This document shows, one piece after another, positions 9,015 to 17,602 of a stretch of 64,000 nt of DNA. The stretch spans positions 62,001 to 126,000 of the forward strand of contig CAVVJO010000012.1 in NCBI GenBank assembly GCA_963748545.1. Reading direction: 5' to 3'. This DNA comes from Roseiarcus sp963748545. GTDB taxonomy: Bacteria > Pseudomonadota > Alphaproteobacteria > Rhizobiales > Beijerinckiaceae. The stretch's first letter is position 1. Each line of letters opens with the position of its first letter. The notes below the pieces were generated by a model. The model was not told where the DNA came from and did no database searches. It saw only the letters and a program-made list of their open reading frames with translations. A program made the translations under genes and the position numbers.

Positions 9015-9422
9015 TCAGAATCCGATCGACAGCAGGACGAGGAAAGTGACAAGCGTCACGACGGCGGCGACCCCGTAGGTCGCCATCTTCAAGCCGGGAA
9101 GCGGCCCGGCCTTCATGTCCTTGAGCGTGAGAAAGATGCGTTCCGCGCCATGCCAGAAGAATAGGGAAATGACGGCGAGCACGATCAGCTTGCCGAGGGG
9201 ATTTTGCGCGAAGGCCAGCGCATGCTCATAGCTTAGGAAACTCTTCGGCAGCCAAGTCCCCGTCGGCGCTAAAATCCCCGTGATGAGGATGAGGGCCGGC
9301 CCGAACAGCGCCGACAGCATGCCGCCCGCCCCGAACATCAGCCAGAAGATCGGGGAGATGCTGCGTTTTTCGGGAGCGACGCGCTTCGCCGGAACGGAGT
9401 TGCTCATCGGGATCTGGCTCAT
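9015..9422 (-). CDS. frdD: Fumarate reductase membrane anchor FrdD
   Basis: The 135-aa protein has three hydrophobic helices (ISPIFWLMFGAGGMLSALFGPALI, LGKLIVLAVISLFFWHGAE and a C-terminal one) and the FrdD-type HGAERIFLTLKDM segment. Its ATG overlaps the frdC stop as ATGA (9419-9422), which points to translational coupling. With FrdC it anchors FrdAB and forms the quinol site; this type-D complex carries no haem. It is the last gene of frdABCD. Confidence 0.88.
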   Translation of the reverse strand: MSQIPMSNSVPAKRVAPEKRSISPIFWLMFGAGGMLSALFGPALILITGILAPTGTWLPKSFLSYEHALAFAQNPLGKLIVLAVISLFFWHGAERIFLTLKDMKAGPLPGLKMATYGVAAVVTLVTFLVLLSIGF

Positions 9423-9820
9423 CGGGCCACCCATATCGCAAAGAGAAGCAGGAGCGCCGAGCAGCCGCCGGCGACCATCGTGGCGTATTTGGTGATGGTC
9501 TCCGCCGGGACCTGCTTGCCCTCGACGATCATTTTCGGCTGGGTTTTCGGCAGGGTCTCGAACCAGGTCTTCACGTGGTAGACGACCGCGATGAAGAGCA
9601 GCACATGCAGGAGGACCGAAATGGGGCTCGCAAGAAACTGCAGGAAGCCGTCGTAGCGTTCCGGCCCGCCGGCAAGGCTGAGAAGGCCGAAGAACAGCAC
9701 GGCGCCATAGATCGCGATCGCGACGCCGGTGAGTTCGCGCAACGTGTAGGCGCGGTAGGGCCCGGGAGCCCACCACCACTTGGGATCCACCGGCCGGCGG
9801 TAGGGACGTCTCTCGCTCAT
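9419..9820 (-). CDS. frdC: Fumarate reductase membrane anchor FrdC
   Basis: The 133-aa protein starts MSERRPYRRPVDPKWWW and contains three membrane helices (LTGVAIAIYGAVLFFGLL, ISVLLHVLLFIAVVYHVKTWF, MVAGGCSALLLLFAIWV). The HVKTWFETLPKTQPKMI segment is diagnostic of FrdC. Its start overlaps the frdB stop by an ATGA (9817-9820). It contributes to quinol binding in quinol:fumarate reductase. Confidence 0.9.
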   Translation of the reverse strand: MSERRPYRRPVDPKWWWAPGPYRAYTLRELTGVAIAIYGAVLFFGLLSLAGGPERYDGFLQFLASPISVLLHVLLFIAVVYHVKTWFETLPKTQPKMIVEGKQVPAETITKYATMVAGGCSALLLLFAIWVAR

Positions 9821-10575
9821 CGGGCTGCCCCAGGTAGGAAGCGCAGGAAGAAATCAAACGCGCTGTTGGTCTTGTTCTGATTGACAGCGTTGGCGGGGTC
9901 GACATGCTTCGGGCAGACTTCCGAGCAGACGCCGACCGCCGTGCAGGACCATACGCCGTCCTCGCCGTGGATCGTGTCGAGCCGCATCTTCTGGCCGCCG
10001 TCGCGCGAATCGCCGTTGTAGCGCTGCAGCAACGCCATGGCGCCGGGCCCGATGAACTCCGGATTCTCTGCGAATTGCGGGCAGGCCGCATAGCACAGCA
10101 TGCAGTTGATGCAGTCGCTGAACGATTTGTAGGCGACCATCTGGGCGGGGGTCTGGAGATAGGGGCCGTCCTCGATCGACTTCGGCGCCTTGGGGATGAT
10201 GTAGGGATAGATGCTCTCGATCTTCTTGACGAAATCGCCGACCGAGACCACGAGGTCGCGCTCGATCGGGAAGTTGTTCAGCGGCTCGACCGTGATCGGG
10301 CCCTTGGGAAGATTGCGGATGAAGGTGTTGCAGGCGAGCTGCGGCTTGCCGTTGATCATCATCCCGCAGCTGCCGCACACCGCCATGCGGCACGACCAGC
10401 GGAAGCTGAGCGTGCCGTCGAGCGTATCCTTGATCGTTTGCAGCGCTTGCAACACCGACATGTCGTCGGTGTAGGGCACGTGGAACGAGCCGAACGAAGG
10501 CTTTTCGTCCGAGGCCGGACGGTAGCGCAGGATTTTGAGTTCGACGACCTTTTCGGCGATGGCGGCGTCAGACAT
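9817..10575 (-). CDS. frdB: Fumarate reductase iron-sulfur subunit FrdB
   Basis: The 252-aa protein has an N-terminal 2Fe-2S ferredoxin domain (SCRMAVCGSCGMMING) and a C-terminal domain with CINCMLCYAACP and CTAVGVCSEVCPKHVDP, the ligands of the 4Fe-4S and 3Fe-4S clusters. It carries electrons between the membrane quinol site and FrdA. The start MSDAAIAEKV at 10575 overlaps the end of frdA by 8 bp; a basic Lys-rich upstream reading is a by-product of the frdA tail. Confidence 0.95.
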   Translation of the reverse strand: MSDAAIAEKVVELKILRYRPASDEKPSFGSFHVPYTDDMSVLQALQTIKDTLDGTLSFRWSCRMAVCGSCGMMINGKPQLACNTFIRNLPKGPITVEPLNNFPIERDLVVSVGDFVKKIESIYPYIIPKAPKSIEDGPYLQTPAQMVAYKSFSDCINCMLCYAACPQFAENPEFIGPGAMALLQRYNGDSRDGGQKMRLDTIHGEDGVWSCTAVGVCSEVCPKHVDPANAVNQNKTNSAFDFFLRFLPGAAR

Positions 10576-12364
10576 GGGCCGCTTCCTCTTTGGCTTCTTT
10601 GGCTTCGAGCGCTTCGCCAAGCGCCCCGTACGCGCGCTGGGCGGGCTGCGATTTGGTGATCTTCACGGGACCGTAAGTGATCTCAGGCGCCGCCCCTTCG
10701 CGATAATGGGCGAGGCTGTGGGCCAGGAACTGGGCGTCATCGCGGGTCTCGAAGCCGTCGAGCCGCTGGTGCGCGCCACGCGACTCCCGCCGCATCAGCG
10801 CGCTTAGCGCCACCGCCTCCGCGACCTCGATCTGGTAGCCAAGCTCAAGGGCGGACAGCCAGTCGGTGTTCCAGACGGAAGACTTGTCTTCGATCGCGAT
10901 GTCGCGGTATCGCCGCTTCAATTCCCCGAGCTTGTCGACGGTCGCCTGCATCTCGGGCGCCGTGCGATAGATGCCGCAGCCCTGCTCCATCGTGACCGCC
11001 ATCTCTTTGCGGAGATCGGCGTGGCGCTCGCCGTCGCCCTTCCGGTCGCGAAGCGCCAGCACTTTCGCCGCGCTGGCTTTCGCCTGGTCGATCAACTTGC
11101 CGGTCTCCGCCGCCGACGCGCCCTTCGAGAACTTCACCGCCTCGTCTCCGGCGACGTGGCCGAACACGAACAGCTCGGCGAGCGAGTTCGAGCCGAGCCG
11201 GTTCGCGCCGTGGATGCCGACGCTCGAACATTCGCCCGCCGCAAAGAGGCCGGGGAGCGAGGTCGCCGTGCGAATGTCGGTGGGGATGCCGCCCATCGTG
11301 TAATGCACGGCGGGCCGCACCGGGATCTGGCCCTCGGCCGGATCGATATCCATGAATTCTTCGGCCATGTCGCAGATCAGCGGCAGGCGCTCTTTCAGCT
11401 TCGCCCGGCCGAGGTGGCGCAGATCGAGCCAGACCGCATCGCCGCCCGGGGTCTCGAACGTCCGGCCTTTGCGCGATTCGTGCCAGAAGGCCTGGCTCAG
11501 CCGGTCGCGCGGCCCGAGCTCCATCGTCTTGTTGCGAGGCTCGGGGGTGACCGGTCCGAGGCCGTAATCCTGCAGATAGCGGTAGCCGTCCTTGTTCTTG
11601 AGGTGGCCGCCTTCGCCGCGGCAGGCCTCGGTGAAGAGGAGGCCGGTGCCCGGCATGCAGGTCGGGTGGTATTGCATGAACTCCATGTCGCGCAGCGGCA
11701 CGCCGTGGCGATAGGCCAGCGCCATGCCGTCGCCCGTGACGACGCCGCCGTTGGTGTTCTGGCGGAAGATCCGACCGGCGCCGCCGGTCGCCAGGATCAC
11801 CGCGCGGGCGGTGATCGCGGTGAACTCGCCGGTCGAGGGCGAAATCACAGTCGCGCCCTGCACGCGGCCCCCGTCCACGAGCAGGTCGATGCAGAAATAT
11901 TCGTCGAAGCGCTTGATCGAGGGATATTTGGTCGAGGTCTGGAACAGCGTGTGCAGGATATGGAAGCCGCTGCGGTCGGCGGCGAACCAGGTCCGCTCGA
12001 CCTTCATGCCGCCGAAGGCGCGGACGTTGATGTGGCCGTCGGGCTTGCGGTTCCAGGGGCAGCCCCAATGCTCGAGCTGAATCATCTCCGCCGTGCTGCG
12101 GCTGACGAAGAATTCCACCACGTCCTGCTCGCACAGCCAGTCGCCGCCATGCACGGTGTCGTTGAAGTGGTTGTCGAGGGTGTCGTCCTCGCGGATCACG
12201 CCGGCCGAGCCGCCCTCCGCCGCAACGGTATGGCTGCGCATCGGCAGGACCTTCGAAACGAGGGCGATGGTGAGGGAGGGGTCCGCCTCGGCGGCGGCGA
12301 TGGCGGCTCGTAAGCCCGCCCCGCCCGCCCCGACGATCAGGACATCGGCATCGAAATGGTTCAC
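10568..12364 (-). CDS. frdA: Fumarate reductase flavoprotein subunit FrdA
   Basis: The 598-aa flavoprotein starts at GTG 12364 (VNHFDADVLIVGAGGAGLRA), with AAAGGGGG upstream; ATG codons further 5' precede unconserved sequence. It has the Rossmann FAD site, RSHTVAAEGG with the His that covalently binds FAD, and the active-site segments YHPTCMPGTGLLFTEACRGEGG and RPAVHYTMGGI. RNKTMELGPRDRLSQAFWHE matches FrdA of enterobacterial type rather than SdhA. Together with FrdB, C and D it forms a membrane quinol:fumarate reductase that may also run as succinate dehydrogenase. Confidence 0.94.
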   Translation of the reverse strand: MNHFDADVLIVGAGGAGLRAAIAAAEADPSLTIALVSKVLPMRSHTVAAEGGSAGVIREDDTLDNHFNDTVHGGDWLCEQDVVEFFVSRSTAEMIQLEHWGCPWNRKPDGHINVRAFGGMKVERTWFAADRSGFHILHTLFQTSTKYPSIKRFDEYFCIDLLVDGGRVQGATVISPSTGEFTAITARAVILATGGAGRIFRQNTNGGVVTGDGMALAYRHGVPLRDMEFMQYHPTCMPGTGLLFTEACRGEGGHLKNKDGYRYLQDYGLGPVTPEPRNKTMELGPRDRLSQAFWHESRKGRTFETPGGDAVWLDLRHLGRAKLKERLPLICDMAEEFMDIDPAEGQIPVRPAVHYTMGGIPTDIRTATSLPGLFAAGECSSVGIHGANRLGSNSLAELFVFGHVAGDEAVKFSKGASAAETGKLIDQAKASAAKVLALRDRKGDGERHADLRKEMAVTMEQGCGIYRTAPEMQATVDKLGELKRRYRDIAIEDKSSVWNTDWLSALELGYQIEVAEAVALSALMRRESRGAHQRLDGFETRDDAQFLAHSLAHYREGAAPEITYGPVKITKSQPAQRAYGALGEALEAKEAKEEAAHV

Positions 12365-12643
12365 CGCGCGAGCCCCCTTTGATGAGGTGCATAAGGACTG
12401 GGCCGCCATCCGAAGGAAGGCGAGCAGAATGGCCAACCCAAGTCGGCTCGTCGCCATAACTTCGGTCCGCCAGGAAGCCGCTTGCAGCATAAGAGGAGCC
12501 TGCGCCTCCCGCCATGAGGCGAAATGGCGCAATGGCGGAAGGACCGAGGCAGAGCGCTAGCGGCGAGACCCGCGCCATAAATTCGCTCGACGCCGCCGCT
12601 AGAGGCGCGCTATGGGCTCGCGCAGGCCTTGGAGGCGTACCCG

Positions 12644-13300
12644 ATGAGCGAAACCGTTTCCGGCCGGGCCGCCGGCTCTGAGCCTGCGCATCCGGCGCGG
12701 CGCGACTTTCTCTATCTGGCGACCGGGTCGGTCGCCGCGGTCGGCGTCGCCGCCCTGGCGTGGCCGTTCATCGATCAGATGAACCCCGACGCGCAGACGA
12801 TCGCAGCGGCCGGCCCGATCGACATCGACGTGAGCCAGATCCAGCCCGGCCAGCGGGTCGTGGCGCTGTGGTCGGCGCGGCCGGTGTTCATCGTGCGCCG
12901 CACCCCGGAATCGCTGAAGACCCTGCAGGACACGAAGCTCACCTCGCAACTGCGCGACCCCGATTCCGAAAACCTCCAGCAGCCCGAATACGCCAAGAAC
13001 TGGCATCGCTCGCTCAAGGAAGAATTTTTGGTGCTCGTCGGCATCTGCACCCATCTCGGCTGCGTGCCGCTGTTCGATCCGAAGCCGGACCCGACTACCC
13101 CTGCGCCCGACTGGCCGGGCGGCTTCTTCTGCCCCTGCCACGGCTCGAAATACGATCTTGCGGGACGGGTCTTCCAGGGCGTCCCCGCGCCCTACAATCT
13201 CCCCGTCCCGCCGAATTTCTTCCCCGACGAGAAGACCCTGCGCGTCGGCGCGAACCCCCCGGGCCAGACGTTCGACTTCAATTCCGTCTTGCAGGTGTGA
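12644..13300 (+). CDS. petA: Ubiquinol-cytochrome c reductase Rieske iron-sulfur subunit
   Basis: The 218-aa protein starts at ATG 12644 behind GGAGG (12631-12635). It has a Tat-like N-terminus (RRDFLYLATGSVAAVGVAALAW) serving as membrane anchor, and the two cluster-binding boxes CTHLGC and CPCHGS, which hold the 2Fe-2S centre with two Cys and two His. It passes electrons from quinol to cytochrome c1 in complex III. The cytochrome b and c1 genes that normally follow are not in the window. It is divergent from frdABCD. Confidence 0.95.
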   Translation: MSETVSGRAAGSEPAHPARRDFLYLATGSVAAVGVAALAWPFIDQMNPDAQTIAAAGPIDIDVSQIQPGQRVVALWSARPVFIVRRTPESLKTLQDTKLTSQLRDPDSENLQQPEYAKNWHRSLKEEFLVLVGICTHLGCVPLFDPKPDPTTPAPDWPGGFFCPCHGSKYDLAGRVFQGVPAPYNLPVPPNFFPDEKTLRVGANPPGQTFDFNSVLQV

Positions 13301-13427
13301 GGCGACGAAGGACGTTTCTCCGCCGGGCGGGAGGCGGCCGAAGGGACGACGGGGTCCGGCGAACGGGTATTTGCGGCGAGGGCCGCGCGCTTCCGTTTGG
13401 GCCTCGCAATCTTGAAAGGGCGCCGTG

Positions 13428-14231
13428 ATGACCAGCTCCGCTTATGAACGCTTCCGCGCCCTGCACGCGGGGCCGGCCGCTTTCATCATGCCGAACGTCT
13501 GGGACGGCGCGTCCTCGCTGATGATGCGCGACGCCGGCTTCGCCGCGATCGGCAGCTCCTCCTTCGCCTACGGCGCCACACTCGGGCTGCCGGACGTCTC
13601 GGCCCGCCTCGGCCGCAACGAAAGCATCGCCCACGCCGCCTTGCTCGGCAAAATCGGCAACCTTCCCGTCAACGGCGACCTCGCCGACGGCTTCGGTCCT
13701 GAGCCGGAAGACTGCGCCGCGACGGTCGAGGCGTCCATCGCCGCCGGTCTCGCCGGGCTCGGGATCGAGGACGTGACGGGAAACCCTGACGCTCCGATCC
13801 ACGACTTCGACGCCGCGGTGCGCCGCATCAAGGCCGCCGCCCGATCGGCGCACGGTCGCATTGTGCTGACCGGCCGCACGGACAACTACCTTTATGGCCG
13901 CGCCGATCTCGACGACACGATCCGGCGTTTGACCGCCTTCGCCGAAGCCGGCGCGGACGTTCTGTACGCGCCGGGCCTGCCGGACATGGAGTCCATCCGC
14001 CGCGTCGTCGGCGCGGTCGCCCCGAAGCCGGTCAATGTGCTGATCGGCCCAAAGGTCTCCCTTGCCGAGCTCGCGGCGGCCGGCGTGCGGCGCATCAGCC
14101 TCGGCGGCGCGCTTTACCGCGTCGCCATGGGCGCGCTCGCCCGCTCCGCGGCGGCGCTGCAAGCCGGCGACCTGCCCGCCGCGGTCGCCGGGGCGATGCC
14201 CGGTCAGGAGCTCGCGCGCCTCCTAGGGTGA
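13428..14231 (+). CDS. Isocitrate lyase/phosphoenolpyruvate mutase family protein
   Basis: The 267-aa TIM-barrel protein begins ALHAGPAAFIMPNVWDGASS and has PVNGDLADGFG and LGIEDVTGN, the metal and substrate loops of the PEP mutase/ICL superfamily (2-methylisocitrate lyase-like). It lacks the KKCGH motif of true isocitrate lyases, so a carbon-carbon lyase on a small 2-oxo-acid adduct or an oxaloacetate decarboxylase-like role is more likely. AAAGGG precedes the ATG; a GTG one codon upstream is an alternative. Confidence 0.85.
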   Translation: MTSSAYERFRALHAGPAAFIMPNVWDGASSLMMRDAGFAAIGSSSFAYGATLGLPDVSARLGRNESIAHAALLGKIGNLPVNGDLADGFGPEPEDCAATVEASIAAGLAGLGIEDVTGNPDAPIHDFDAAVRRIKAAARSAHGRIVLTGRTDNYLYGRADLDDTIRRLTAFAEAGADVLYAPGLPDMESIRRVVGAVAPKPVNVLIGPKVSLAELAAAGVRRISLGGALYRVAMGALARSAAALQAGDLPAAVAGAMPGQELARLLG

Positions 14232-14468
14232 GCATCGGCGAACCACGCCGCTCCTCTTCCCCGTCCCGGCTTGTCGAAGGACGCTCCGAAAAGTGTGCGG
14301 ACGTCGCCGCCTGCCGCCGCGCGCTTCGAGACGCGACGCCTGGCGTCGCTCCTGCGCATGAGGAATAGGGACTCGCGTCAAAGAACTGAACTCTTTCGCA
14401 TGTCAACTTTTCGCATGGGCGGCATAAGGGGCGACAGGAGCCGCGTCTTCGCGCTATCCCTCGCATCG

Positions 14469-15143
14469 ATGTTCCGCGCTACGCTCCTGAGCCTCTTTCC
14501 TTCGATGTTCCCCGGACCGCTCGGCCAGTCGCTCGCCGGCGACGCTCTGGCGCGCGGCCTTTGGGCGCTGGACGCGCGCGACATCCGCGAGCACGGGCTC
14601 GGGCGCCATCGCGCGGTCGACGACACGCCGGCTGGCGGCGGCCCCGGCATGGTGATGCGCGCCGACGTGCTGGCGGCGAGCCTCGATGACGCCGCCCCGG
14701 CCGACGATCCGCGCCCCCGCCTGATCATGAGCCCGCGCGGCAAGCCGTTCACGCAAGGGCAGGCGCGCGAATGGGCGGCGGGTCCGGGCCTCGTCATCCT
14801 CTGTCCGCGGTTCGAGGGGGTGGACGAACGGGTGATCGAGGGCCGCGGGCTGACAGAAATCTCGATCGGCGACTATGTGCTCTCGGGCGGCGAGATCGCG
14901 GCGCTCGCCCTCCTCGACGCCTGCGTGCGGCTGATCCCCGGCGTGATGGGCAAGGAGGCGTCCGGCACGGAGGAGAGCTTCGAAGCCGGCCGGCTCGAAT
15001 ATCCCCACTATACCCGGCCGCGCGAGTGGGAGGGCCGGACGATTCCGGAGGTTCTTCTGTCGGGCGACCACGCGAAGATCGCGGCCTGGCGGCGGGCGGA
15101 GGCGGAGCGGATCACGCGGGCGAGAAGGCCGGATCTGATCTGA
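14469..15143 (+). CDS. trmD: tRNA (guanine37-N1)-methyltransferase TrmD
   Basis: The 224-aa SPOUT methyltransferase starts MFRATLLSLFPSMFPGPLG, the typical TrmD start. It contains GGGPGMVMR, the knot region ILCPRFEGVDERV and SIGDYVLSGGEIAAL, which binds SAM in the trefoil knot, and PHYTRPREWEGRTIPEVLLSGDH. It makes m1G37 next to the anticodon and prevents frameshifting. It is separated from rimM by about 5.5 kb of other genes, unlike the standard rpsP-rimM-trmD-rplS order, and rplS does not follow. Confidence 0.95.
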   Translation: MFRATLLSLFPSMFPGPLGQSLAGDALARGLWALDARDIREHGLGRHRAVDDTPAGGGPGMVMRADVLAASLDDAAPADDPRPRLIMSPRGKPFTQGQAREWAAGPGLVILCPRFEGVDERVIEGRGLTEISIGDYVLSGGEIAALALLDACVRLIPGVMGKEASGTEESFEAGRLEYPHYTRPREWEGRTIPEVLLSGDHAKIAAWRRAEAERITRARRPDLI

Positions 15144-15191
15144 ACCGACGGCCCTCCCGGCGGCATGGCGGCGGAATTGACCGCCCCGGAG

Positions 15192-15593
15192 TCAGGTTGC
15201 GAACCGATCGCCAAACATCGGGAGACCGCTGAGGGATTCCGCTTGCGTGGCCTCGTCCTGCAGAACGTCCCAATGCTCGGCGAGCTTGCCGTCTTCGAAA
15301 CGCACAATGTCCGCCGCGATCCACGACCTCGGCGGCCCGTGTCCGGAGAACCGCCCATGGGCGATGACATAATCGCCTTCGGCGACGATCGCCTGATTTT
15401 CGTAGCGGAGCGTGTCGGGAAGGCCGCGCACCAGATCGAACAAGCCTTCTCGGCCCGGCGGGATATGGGCGCTATGCTGAACATAGCGATGCGACCAGAA
15501 GCGCTCTGCAGCAGGGTAATCGCGCTTGTTGAACAACGTGTCGAAGGCTTGAAGCACAAGCGACTTGTTCTGCGCGGGCGTCGTCGAGGTCAT
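15192..15593 (-). CDS. SnoaL-like/NTF2-family protein
   Basis: The protein of about 133 aa (MTSTTPAQNKSLVLQAFDTL) has the NTF2-like pattern: helices with LFNKRDYPAAERFW, then YVQHSAHIPPGREGL, then a beta sheet ending IVRFEDGKLAEHWDVLQDE. Such proteins bind or isomerise small hydrophobic molecules; the substrate cannot be read. The ATG at 15593 follows GGAAAAG; an ATG four codons upstream is the alternative. It lies downstream of the alpha/beta hydrolase and SDR on the same strand. Confidence 0.8.
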   Translation of the reverse strand: MTSTTPAQNKSLVLQAFDTLFNKRDYPAAERFWSHRYVQHSAHIPPGREGLFDLVRGLPDTLRYENQAIVAEGDYVIAHGRFSGHGPPRSWIAADIVRFEDGKLAEHWDVLQDEATQAESLSGLPMFGDRFAT

Positions 15594-15703
15594 TGGCTTT
15601 TCCATGTAGCGGGCCGAGCGGCTCCATGTGGCGGGCCGAGCGGCGCGAGCGCGGTATTTCGTCGCCCGCGCGGGGCGCGCCTCCTTCGCGCGAAAGGCCG
15701 GCG

Positions 15704-16540
15704 CTAAGCGTTCAGGAACAGCTCGGCGTGCGCGAGGAACAGCTCCGGATACTGGTAGCAGGGAGCGTGATTTGAATCCGGATAGACGATCAGCTGCGCG
15801 TTCGGCAGATGCTGTTGCAGGATGAAGCCGTTGATCGTCGGAATGATCATATCGTTGCTGCCGTCCAAGATCAGGGTCGGCTGCTTGATGTCCGCCAGAT
15901 AGTCGAGCACGCCGTCTTCCTGCACATTCGACTTGACGATGGCTTCGAGCTGCGCCGCGGCGGCGGCTTCGGTGACCTCGGGGCTGCGGTCCTGGCGGCG
16001 AAACTTTCGCTCGAGATAGGCGAGGCCGGCCGCGCGCCCGGCGGGGGAGTGCGAGAAGTGCACGGCGACCCAGAGATGCTCGGGCGGATCATATTTGGCA
16101 CCGAATAACTCCGCCGATTTGCTGGCTGACATGTCGGCGCCGCGCGGCCCCGTGCCGATCAGGACCAGCTTTCGCACCAGATCCGGCGCTTGCAGCGCAA
16201 TCTCCTGGGCGACCTTGCCGCCGATCGAATATCCAAGCACATCCGCCCGCGAAATCCCGATCGCCTTGATGAAGGCGATGGCGTCCGCGGCCATCTGCGG
16301 GAAGCTTGCCGGCGTTCGGCCGGAGCTCGCGCCAACGCCGACGCTGTCGAACAGGATCACTTCGCGGTGTTTCGCCAGCCCGTCGGTCATGGTTGGATCC
16401 CAGTGGTCCATGGTGCCCCGGAAATGGGTGTTCATGACGAGCGGCGCGGCGCCGGCCGCGCCGAACCGGCGATAGGCGATGCGGACGCCGTTGGCCTCCA
16501 CGAACTGGGTCGGAGCGGTTTGGTGGGTGTGGTTGGACAT
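15704..16540 (-). CDS. Alpha/beta hydrolase
   Basis: The 278-aa protein starts MSNHTHQTAPTQFVEANGV. The nucleophile elbow is GYSIGG (Ser), the oxyanion region includes NTHFRGTMDHW, the acid is in LILDGSNDMIIP and the His is in YPDSNHAPCYQYP. This is a complete catalytic triad in the usual order. The closest known group is the haloperoxidase-like/esterase alpha/beta hydrolases. Together with the SDR and NTF2-like genes it suggests a small degradative or detoxifying cluster. Confidence 0.88.
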   Translation of the reverse strand: MSNHTHQTAPTQFVEANGVRIAYRRFGAAGAAPLVMNTHFRGTMDHWDPTMTDGLAKHREVILFDSVGVGASSGRTPASFPQMAADAIAFIKAIGISRADVLGYSIGGKVAQEIALQAPDLVRKLVLIGTGPRGADMSASKSAELFGAKYDPPEHLWVAVHFSHSPAGRAAGLAYLERKFRRQDRSPEVTEAAAAAQLEAIVKSNVQEDGVLDYLADIKQPTLILDGSNDMIIPTINGFILQQHLPNAQLIVYPDSNHAPCYQYPELFLAHAELFLNA

Positions 16541-16693
16541 GATGACGTCATCCCTGAGTTGGAGGGCGGAGCGCGAAGACGCGGACAGGACGTTCGCGCC
16601 AAGGTCGGAAGGCTCGCGCCAGCGCCCCGCCACGCGTTGCCGGCCCGCGGCGGCCGAAGACCCAGGCCGCGGCGGAACGACCATCTCCGAGCG

Positions 16694-17440
16694 TCAATTG
16701 ACGCTCGTGCCGCCGTCGACATTGAGAATGTGGCCGGTCACGAACCGGGCTTTCTCGGACGCCAGGAAGACGATGCCGTCGGCGACATCTTCGGAACGGC
16801 CGAGCCGACCCAGGGGAACGCGCGACTGCAAGGCCGCTTTGTTGTCGTCCGTGCCGGTGAACCGGGTCAGCATGCCGGTGTCGGTGGGGCCAGGCGCGAC
16901 CGCGTTCACACGAATTCCCGACTTCGCCACTTCGAGCGCGACCGACTTGGTGATGCCCTCGACGGCGTGCTTGGAGCCGACGTAGATCGAGGCGAAAGCG
17001 GCGCCCTCGTGCCCGTAGGTCGAGGAAATATTGATGATGCAGCCGCTCCCCTGAGGCCGCATCGCCTTCACTTCGTGTTTCATGCTGAGAACCACTCCGA
17101 GGACGTTGGTCTCGAAGGTCGCGGCGAGGCTTTCCGCGGTCTGGTCGGTGATCGGCCCCGGCGCGCCCTCGGTGCCCGCGTTGTTCACGGCGACATCGAG
17201 GCGACCGAACCGGGCCACGGTCTTCTCGACCATGTTGCGGACGTCCTCTTCCTTGCGGACGTCGGCGTGGACGAACTCGGCCTCCGCTCCCAACAAGCGC
17301 AGCTCCTCGACGACTTCCTTGCCGGCCTCGTCGCGACGTCCGGCGACGACCACCTTGGCGCCCGCCTTCGCAAAGGCGACTGCGGCGGCGCGGCCGATGC
17401 CGGTCAGGCCCCCCGTGATCAACACAACGCTCGAATGCAT
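16694..17440 (-). CDS. SDR family oxidoreductase
   Basis: The 248-aa protein is a classical short-chain dehydrogenase: TGGLTGIGRAAA (cofactor loop), NNAG, the catalytic ISST...YVGSK (Ser-Tyr-Lys) and the C-terminal RFVTGHILNVDGG. The Arg in AGRRDE after the second strand suggests NADP(H). GGAG stands upstream of the ATG at 17440. It is divergent from the winged-helix regulator at 17,603, which may control it. Confidence 0.9.
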   Translation of the reverse strand: MHSSVVLITGGLTGIGRAAAVAFAKAGAKVVVAGRRDEAGKEVVEELRLLGAEAEFVHADVRKEEDVRNMVEKTVARFGRLDVAVNNAGTEGAPGPITDQTAESLAATFETNVLGVVLSMKHEVKAMRPQGSGCIINISSTYGHEGAAFASIYVGSKHAVEGITKSVALEVAKSGIRVNAVAPGPTDTGMLTRFTGTDDNKAALQSRVPLGRLGRSEDVADGIVFLASEKARFVTGHILNVDGGTSVN

Positions 17441-17602
17441 GGCGAACTCCTCCGCGCAGATCGGAACTGCGAGACGTGAGCTTCGCGAAAAAGGTTGGGA
17501 GGGTCCTGAAATCTTGGTGACGCCGGCTAAAATTGCGCCGAAATCTTGATGACAATGGGCAATCGGCCGCCTTGATCGACTGGCCGGGCCAGGGGATTTT
17601 TG
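17441..17602. promoter_or_regulatory. Divergent promoter region between SDR and winged-helix regulator
   Basis: These 162 bp separate two head-to-head genes and must contain both promoters. An AGGGG ribosome-binding site for the regulator lies at 17591-17595. I could not identify a specific operator. Confidence 0.45.

Noticed and set aside
11021..12313. Open frame on the + strand opposite frdA
   Set aside because: Shadow of frdA with biased composition.
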